Part shown: one piece after another, positions 5,567 through 10,150 of the stretch
Layout of the letters: each line of letters begins with the position of its first letter
Position numbering within the stretch: position 1 is the first letter of the stretch
Assembly: GCA_005888465.1 (NCBI GenBank)
Contig: VAYJ01000014.1
Location: 1-10,150, forward strand
Source of the DNA: Actinomycetota bacterium
GTDB taxonomy: Bacteria > Actinomycetota > UBA4738
Reading direction: 5' to 3'
Length of the DNA: 10,150 nucleotides
Notes under the pieces: model-generated
What the model was told of the DNA's origin: nothing
Databases searched by the model: none
The model's input: only the letters and a program-made list of their open reading frames with translations
Program-made: the position numbers and the translations under genes

Positions 5567-7726
5567 TCAGCGTCGCGCGAGCGGCGCGTACGCGAGGAGC
5601 ACCCGTTTCTCGCCGACGTCCTCGAAGGCGATCGTCGCCTCCGCGCGCTGCCCCGCGCCGGAGACCGCGACGACGACGCCCTCGCCCCACTTGTCGTGGA
5701 ACACGGTGTCCCCCTCGCGGACCTCGGCGGGCTCGTGGCCGAACCTCGACGGCATGGCCGTCTCCTGCATCGTTTTCGGCTCGCCCTTGATCTGGTGCAC
5801 GAGGTGCTGCGGGATCTCCGACAGGAACCGCGACGGCGGGTTGAAGTTCGAGCCGCCGAAGAGCGAGCGGCTCCACGCGTGGGTCAGGTAGAGGCGGCGG
5901 CGCGCGCGGGTGATCCCGACGTACGCCAGCCGGCGCTCCTCCTCGAGCTCCGCAGAGTCCGTCATCGAGCGGTAGTGCGGGAAGACCCCGTCCTCCATCC
6001 CCACCATGAACACCACGTCGAACTCGAGCCCTTTCGCGTTGTGCATGGTCATGAGCGTGACGGCGGGGTCATCCTCCTCGTATTCGTCGACCTCGCTCAC
6101 GAGCGCCACTTGTTCCAGGAAGTCGCCTAGGGTGCCACTCGGGTTGCGCGCCTCGAACTCCGCGGCCACGCCTAGCAGCTCCTTCAGGTTCTCGACCCGG
6201 CCCATCGATTCGACGGTGCGTTCCTCTTCGAGCTCCGCGAGGTACCCCGAGTCGGTGAACGCGGCTTCCACCAGCCGGGCCACGCCCGCGCCGTCGGCCG
6301 CGAGCGCGGTGAACCCGTCGACGACGGCGATGAAGCCCGCCACGGCTCCCTTCGCGCGAGCAGCCAGCGAACCGACCTCACCGGCCCGCCGGGCCACCTC
6401 AAGGAAGGGCAGACCCTCGCCGGCCGCGAAGCCCTCCAGTGCGGCGATCGTGGCGTCGCCGATCCCGCGCTTCGGCGTGTTGATCACGCGCCGGAGGCTC
6501 ACGAGGTCGCCTGCATTCACGAGCACCCGCAGGTACGCGACGATGTCCTTGACCTCGCGGCGCTGGTAGAACCGAACGCCGCCCACGATCTTGTACGCGA
6601 GGCCGCTTCGCATGAACACGTCCTCGAGCACGCGGGACTGGGCGTTCGTGCGGTAGAAGATCGCGACATCCGCGTACCGGTACCCCTCCTCCTGGACCAA
6701 GCGCTCGATCTCCCCGGCGACGAACCAGGCTTCGTCGTGCTCGTTGTCGGCGCGATACCGGACGGCCAGCTCGCCGTGATCGGCCTCGGTCCAGAGCGAC
6801 TTCGGCTTGCGCTGGACGTTGTGGGTGATGAGCTCGTTCGCGACCTCGAGGATCGCCTGGGTCGAGCGGTAATTCTGCTCCATGACGAAGACGGCGGCGT
6901 CGGGGTAGTCGTGCTCGAAGTCGAGGAGGTTCTTGATCGTCGCACCGCGCCAGGAGTACACGCCCTGATCCGCGTCGCCCACGACGCACAGGTTGCGGTG
7001 CGCGGCAGCGAGCAGGTTCACCAAGTGGTACTGCGCGCGGTTGGTGTCCTGGTACTCGTCGATCAGGATGTAGCGGAACCGCTGCTGGTAGTGCTCGAGG
7101 ATCGCGGGGTGGTCGCGAAAGAGCCGAACCGTCTCCATGATGATGTCGTCGAAGTCCAGCGCCCCCGCCGACCGCAGCCGGGCCTGGTACTCCGCGTAGA
7201 CACTGGCGACGGTCTGCTCGTAGTAGTTGGACGCGTCGCGCGCGAACTCCTCAGGCCAGATCAGCTGGTCCTTGGCGTGCCCGATGACCGCCGCGACCTG
7301 TCGGGGCGGATACCGCTTGGGGTCGACGTTCAGCTCCCGCAGCACGATCGTGAGGACGCGCTCCGTGTCGCCCTCGTCGTAGATCGAGAAGTGCGACGGG
7401 ACGCCGACGTGCTCGTGCTCGCGACGGAGGATCCGAACACAGGCCGAGTGGAACGTGAGGATCCACATCCCCTTCGCGATCCGGGAGCCGAGGAGCCCCT
7501 CGACGCGCTCGGCCATCTCCTGGGCCGCCTTGTTCGTGAACGTGATCGCGAGCACCTCGTAGGGACTCAGGCCCCGTTCCTTGATCAGGTAGGCGATCCG
7601 GTGGGTGAGGGCCCGGGTCTTGCCGGACCCCGCTCCGGCGATGATCAGGACCGGTCCCTCGGTGTGCAGGACGGCCTCGCGCTGGACGGGGTTGAGCCCC
7701 TCGAGGAGGGGGGATGCAGGCCTCAC
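5567..7726 (-). CDS. pcrA: ATP-dependent 3'-5' DNA helicase, UvrD/PcrA type
   Basis: A 719-residue SF1A helicase that unwinds DNA in nucleotide-excision and mismatch-type repair and clears replication blocks. All motifs are present: Q motif around Gln15, Walker A AGAGSGKT (30-37), Ia TFTNKAA (63-69), II DEYQDTN (223-229), III GDADQGVYSWRGA (250-262), IV QNYRST (284-289), V MTMHNAKGLEFD (559-570) and VI YVGITRARRR (602-611). Motif III has Gly-Val where Ser-Ile is common. After about residue 640 a Pro/Gln-containing linker leads to a small Tudor-like C-terminal domain (about 668-719, GDTVFHDKWGEG), the part that binds RNA polymerase in PcrA proteins. Length is normal. The GTG at 7726 is the start because it gives the usual N-terminus (LLEGLNPVQREAV) and follows a -10 box by 6 bases. 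It lies 52 bases after guaA. Confidence 0.97.
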   Translation of the reverse strand: MRPASPLLEGLNPVQREAVLHTEGPVLIIAGAGSGKTRALTHRIAYLIKERGLSPYEVLAITFTNKAAQEMAERVEGLLGSRIAKGMWILTFHSACVRILRREHEHVGVPSHFSIYDEGDTERVLTIVLRELNVDPKRYPPRQVAAVIGHAKDQLIWPEEFARDASNYYEQTVASVYAEYQARLRSAGALDFDDIIMETVRLFRDHPAILEHYQQRFRYILIDEYQDTNRAQYHLVNLLAAAHRNLCVVGDADQGVYSWRGATIKNLLDFEHDYPDAAVFVMEQNYRSTQAILEVANELITHNVQRKPKSLWTEADHGELAVRYRADNEHDEAWFVAGEIERLVQEEGYRYADVAIFYRTNAQSRVLEDVFMRSGLAYKIVGGVRFYQRREVKDIVAYLRVLVNAGDLVSLRRVINTPKRGIGDATIAALEGFAAGEGLPFLEVARRAGEVGSLAARAKGAVAGFIAVVDGFTALAADGAGVARLVEAAFTDSGYLAELEEERTVESMGRVENLKELLGVAAEFEARNPSGTLGDFLEQVALVSEVDEYEEDDPAVTLMTMHNAKGLEFDVVFMVGMEDGVFPHYRSMTDSAELEEERRLAYVGITRARRRLYLTHAWSRSLFGGSNFNPPSRFLSEIPQHLVHQIKGEPKTMQETAMPSRFGHEPAEVREGDTVFHDKWGEGVVVAVSGAGQRAEATIAFEDVGEKRVLLAYAPLARR

Positions 7727-7732
7727 GCCTCG

Positions 7733-7738
7733 ATTGTA
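7733..7738 (-). promoter_or_regulatory. -10 box of pcrA (TACAAT)
   Basis: TACAAT on the minus strand, a near-consensus -10 element, ends 6 bases before the GTG start of pcrA. The predicted transcript begins at the start codon itself, a leaderless arrangement. It lies in the 52-base gap after guaA. I see no clear -35 element and no clear rho-independent terminator for guaA there. Confidence 0.6.
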
Positions 7739-7778
7739 GGAGCGGCCGGGGACGTGCTCGTCGGCTCGTAGGGAGCGC

Positions 7779-9314
7779 CTACTCCCACTCGATCGTGCCG
7801 GGTGGCTTGCTCGTGACGTCGTAGACGACCCGGTTCACACCGGGCACCTCGGCGACGATCCGCGACGCCATCCGCTCAAGGACGTCGAAGGGGATCCGCG
7901 CCCAGTCCGCCGTCATGGCGTCCTCGCTCGTCACCGCGCGGATCACCACGGGGTTGTCGTAGGTCCGCCCGTCGCCCATCACCCCCACGGTCTTGACGGA
8001 GAGCAGCACCGCGAACGCCTGCCACAGCTCGCCTGCCAGGCCGGCGCGGCGGATCTCCTCCTGCACGATCCGATCGGCGCCACGCACGGCCGCCAGGCGA
8101 TCGCGAGTGACCTCGCCCACGATCCGGACCGCCAGGCCCGGCCCCGGGAACGGCTGGCGCCACACGATCTCCTCGGGCAATCCGAGCTCGGTCCCGACCT
8201 CGCGCACCTCGTCCTTGAACAGCTCCCGGAGGGGCTCGACCAGCTCGAAGTCCATGTCCTCGGGGAGGCCGCCCACGTTGTGGTGGCTCTTGATCTTCGC
8301 CGCGGTCCGCGAGCCGCTCTCGATCACGTCGGGGTAGAGCGTGCCCTGGACCAGGAACCGGGGCTGGTCGGCCAGCTCGCCCGCCGCCGCCTCGAACACG
8401 CGGATGAACTGCTCGCCGATGATCGAGCGCTTCCGCTCGGGGTCGCTCACGCCCTCGAGCCGCGACAGGAACAGCTCCTCGCGGTCCACGTGCACGAGCG
8501 GCACCTGGAAGTGCTCCCCGAACGTCTCCACGACCTGCCCGGCCTCTGCCGCCCGCATGAGCCCCGTGTCGACGAACACGCAGGTGAGGTTCTTGCCGAT
8601 CGCCTTGTGGACGAGGAGCGCGGCGACCGACGAATCGACGCCGCCCGACAGCGCACAGAGCGCGTGCGCCTGCCCGACCTGGAGGCGGATGCGCTCGACC
8701 GCGCGCTCGATCACGTTCGCCGGTGTCCAGTCCGGAAGCAGGTCGCAGCCGTCGTAAAGGAACCGCTTGAGCACGTCCAGGCCGCGCGGGGTATGGGCGA
8801 CCTCGGGATGGAACTGGACGCCGAAGAGCCGGCGGCCTGGGTCCTCCATCGCGGCCACCGGGGCCGATTCGGTTCGTGCCGTGACGGCGAAACCCGGCGG
8901 CGCCTGGGTGACGGCGTCTGCGTGGCTCATCCACACGGTCTCCTCCGGCGGCAGGTCCTGCAGGAGCACACTCTTCGTCACCGAGATCGTGGTTCGCCCG
9001 TATTCCCGCAAGCCGGTGTGCTCGACACGGCCGCCGAGCGCCTGGGCCATGAGCTGTTGCCCGTAGCAGATGCCGAGCACGGGGATATCGAGCTCGAACA
9101 GGTGCGGGTCGACCGCCGGCGCTCCCGGCTCGTACACGGACGCGGGGCCGCCGGAGAGGATCAGCCCTGCCGGGCGCCGGGCTTCGATCTCGGACGGCGG
9201 GAGGTCGAACGGGACGATCTCGGAGAAGACGTGACACTCACGGACTCGCCGGGCGATCAGCTGTGCGTACTGGGCTCCGTAGTCGAGGACCAGGACCGGC
9301 CGGGGCTCGCCCAC
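7779..9314 (-). CDS. guaA: GMP synthase (glutamine-hydrolysing)
   Basis: A 511-residue enzyme that converts XMP to GMP using ATP and ammonia from glutamine. The N-terminal class I amidotransferase domain has the nucleophile Cys83 in GICYGQQ and the partners His169 and Glu171 in QFHPEV. The ATP pyrophosphatase domain starts with the P-loop SGGVDSS (223-229), and the C-terminal dimerisation domain ends with the family signature KPPGTIEWE. The GTG at 9314 was chosen because it gives VGEPRPVLVLDYGAQ, the usual N-terminus. The reading frame stays open further upstream, but only as antiphase sequence of guaB3. The start lies 5 bases after the guaB3 stop, with GGGAG about 13 bases before it inside guaB3, so the two are probably co-transcribed and translationally coupled. 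Confidence 0.97.
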   Translation of the reverse strand: MGEPRPVLVLDYGAQYAQLIARRVRECHVFSEIVPFDLPPSEIEARRPAGLILSGGPASVYEPGAPAVDPHLFELDIPVLGICYGQQLMAQALGGRVEHTGLREYGRTTISVTKSVLLQDLPPEETVWMSHADAVTQAPPGFAVTARTESAPVAAMEDPGRRLFGVQFHPEVAHTPRGLDVLKRFLYDGCDLLPDWTPANVIERAVERIRLQVGQAHALCALSGGVDSSVAALLVHKAIGKNLTCVFVDTGLMRAAEAGQVVETFGEHFQVPLVHVDREELFLSRLEGVSDPERKRSIIGEQFIRVFEAAAGELADQPRFLVQGTLYPDVIESGSRTAAKIKSHHNVGGLPEDMDFELVEPLRELFKDEVREVGTELGLPEEIVWRQPFPGPGLAVRIVGEVTRDRLAAVRGADRIVQEEIRRAGLAGELWQAFAVLLSVKTVGVMGDGRTYDNPVVIRAVTSEDAMTADWARIPFDVLERMASRIVAEVPGVNRVVYDVTSKPPGTIEWE

Positions 9315-9319
9315 GACCG

Positions 9320-10150
9320 CTACTGCGCTCCCAGGTGCTGCGCCCGCTGCAATGCCTTGCCCTCCGACTTGATCGCCGGCGCCACAATGACCTCGGCTTT
9401 CTGGAACTCCTTGATCGAGCCGTAGCCGGTGGTGGCCATCGACGTGCGCAGGGCTCCGAACAGGTTCAGCGTCCCGTCGTTCTCGTGCGCGGGCCCGACC
9501 AGGATCTGGCTCAGCGACCCGATCCGCCGCGTCGCCACGCGCGTCCCGCGCGGGAGGTCCGGGTGGAACGTGGCCATGCCCCAGTGGAAGCCGCGGCCGG
9601 GCGCCTCGTACGCCTTCGCGAGCGGCGAGCCGATCATCACCGCGTCGGCCCCGCACGCGATGGCCTTCGCGATGTCCCCGCCCGTTCGCATCCCGCCGTC
9701 CGCGATCACGTGCACGTACCGGCCGGTCTCGCGCAGATGCTCCATGCGCGCACCGGCCGCGTCGGCGATAGCGGTCGCCTGGGGCACGCCGATCCCCAGC
9801 ACCCCGCGGCTCGTGCACGCCGCCCCGGGGCCCACGCCGACGAGGACCCCGACCGCGCCCGTTCGCATGAGGTGCAGCGCCGTCTGGTAGGACGCGCATC
9901 CGCCGACGATCACGGGCAGGTCGAAGTTCGCAATGAACTCCTTCAGGTTGAGCGGCTCGGTCCGGGTGGACACGTGTTCGGCCGACACCACGGTCCCTTG
10001 GATGACCAGGATGTCCAGCTCGGCCTCCAGGACTAGATGCGCGTACTTCGCCACGCGCTGCGGGGTCAGGGAAGCCGCCGCGATGACTCCGCCGTCGCGG
10101 ACCTCGCGTATCCGCCGAACGATCAACTCCTCCTGGATGGGTTCCCTGTA
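9320..10150 (-). CDS. guaB3: GuaB3 family IMP dehydrogenase/GMP reductase-related protein (partial, 5' end off window)
   Basis: This is the C-terminal three quarters of a GuaB3 protein; about 277 codons are visible and roughly 100 N-terminal residues lie beyond the right edge. The visible protein begins inside the region matching the family's PIQEELIVRRIREVRD stretch, so the TTG at 10126 is not a start. It has the (beta/alpha)8 barrel features of the IMPDH/GMPR superfamily: VIVGGCASY, the active-site loop GPGAACTSRGVLGIGVPQ with its Cys encoded at 9815-9817, and the phosphate-binding IADGGMRTGGDIAKAIACGADAVMIGS. The end, LFGALRTSMATTGYGSIKEFQ, is typical of GuaB3. Cyanobacterial GuaB3 has been reported to act as a GMP reductase; in actinobacteria the role is less settled. 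Position next to guaA supports a purine role. Confidence 0.93.
   Translation of the reverse strand, partial: YREPIQEELIVRRIREVRDGGVIAAASLTPQRVAKYAHLVLEAELDILVIQGTVVSAEHVSTRTEPLNLKEFIANFDLPVIVGGCASYQTALHLMRTGAVGVLVGVGPGAACTSRGVLGIGVPQATAIADAAGARMEHLRETGRYVHVIADGGMRTGGDIAKAIACGADAVMIGSPLAKAYEAPGRGFHWGMATFHPDLPRGTRVATRRIGSLSQILVGPAHENDGTLNLFGALRTSMATTGYGSIKEFQKAEVIVAPAIKSEGKALQRAQHLGAQ

Noticed and set aside
6737..7771. A 344-codon plus-strand frame opposite pcrA
   Set aside because: It lies fully across conserved helicase motifs on the other strand and has no recognisable domain.
7876..9425. Long frames in other phases over guaA (minus 7876-9237, plus 8280-9425)
   Set aside because: guaA is unambiguous here. 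The alternative translations are Arg/Pro/Ala-rich shadows.
9315..9899. N-terminal extension of guaA into the upstream gene
   Set aside because: The extension is a second-frame reading of guaB3; GMP synthases begin close to the PVLVLDYGAQ strand.
1..10150. Defence system, biosynthetic cluster or mobile element
   Set aside because: I looked for nucleases, transposases, integrases, toxin pairs, repeats and tRNA-flanked insertions on both strands. All genes are housekeeping or common actinobacterial families and nothing suggests recent transfer.

Overview
The window is GC-rich and densely coding, with no gene-free stretch above about 75 bases. It looks like chromosomal core DNA of an actinobacterium (Actinomycetota), probably a poorly sampled lineage. 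Three things point there: GTG/TTG starts; -10-like hexamers so close to start codons that leaderless transcription is likely; and gene content that, from memory, resembles the Streptomyces-type neighbourhood (guaB3, guaA, pcrA, B12-binding mutase subunit, sucC, sucD, membrane protein). No RNA genes, mobile elements, CRISPR arrays or prophage parts were seen. Seven of the eight genes lie on the minus strand, so the minus-strand gene order runs from right to left.

Right end (about 7779-10150): guaB3, cut by the window edge, followed after 5 bases by guaA. These act at the guanine-nucleotide branch of purine metabolism. Next, from its own predicted promoter, comes pcrA (5567-7726), an SF1A helicase with all motifs intact. 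Then a DUF4012 membrane-anchored protein (3493-5493), also with its own predicted promoter.

Middle (2936-3488): a 46-base divergent promoter region with two overlapping promoters. To the right it drives a small membrane-anchored protein that looks like a Rieske fold that has lost its iron-sulfur ligands. This gene converges on the DUF4012 gene with only 4 bases between the stop codons.

Left end (1-2935): a tight operon of a stand-alone cobalamin-binding mutase subunit, sucC and sucD. B12-dependent mutases of the methylmalonyl-CoA type make succinyl-CoA, and SucCD converts succinyl-CoA to succinate with ATP/GTP synthesis, so the operon is metabolically coherent. The sucC stop (TAG) directly abuts the sucD ATG in the same frame. 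The most unusual feature is sucD itself. It has no stop codon at the normal end of the family but runs in frame through a proline-rich linker into a multi-pass membrane domain that continues past the left edge. This appears to be a SucD-membrane protein fusion, with a membrane part that may correspond to the DUF6350-like protein usually encoded separately just downstream of sucD in actinobacteria.

I found no clearly new multi-gene system. The SucD fusion, the degenerate Rieske protein and the shared leaderless promoter architecture are the points most worth checking.
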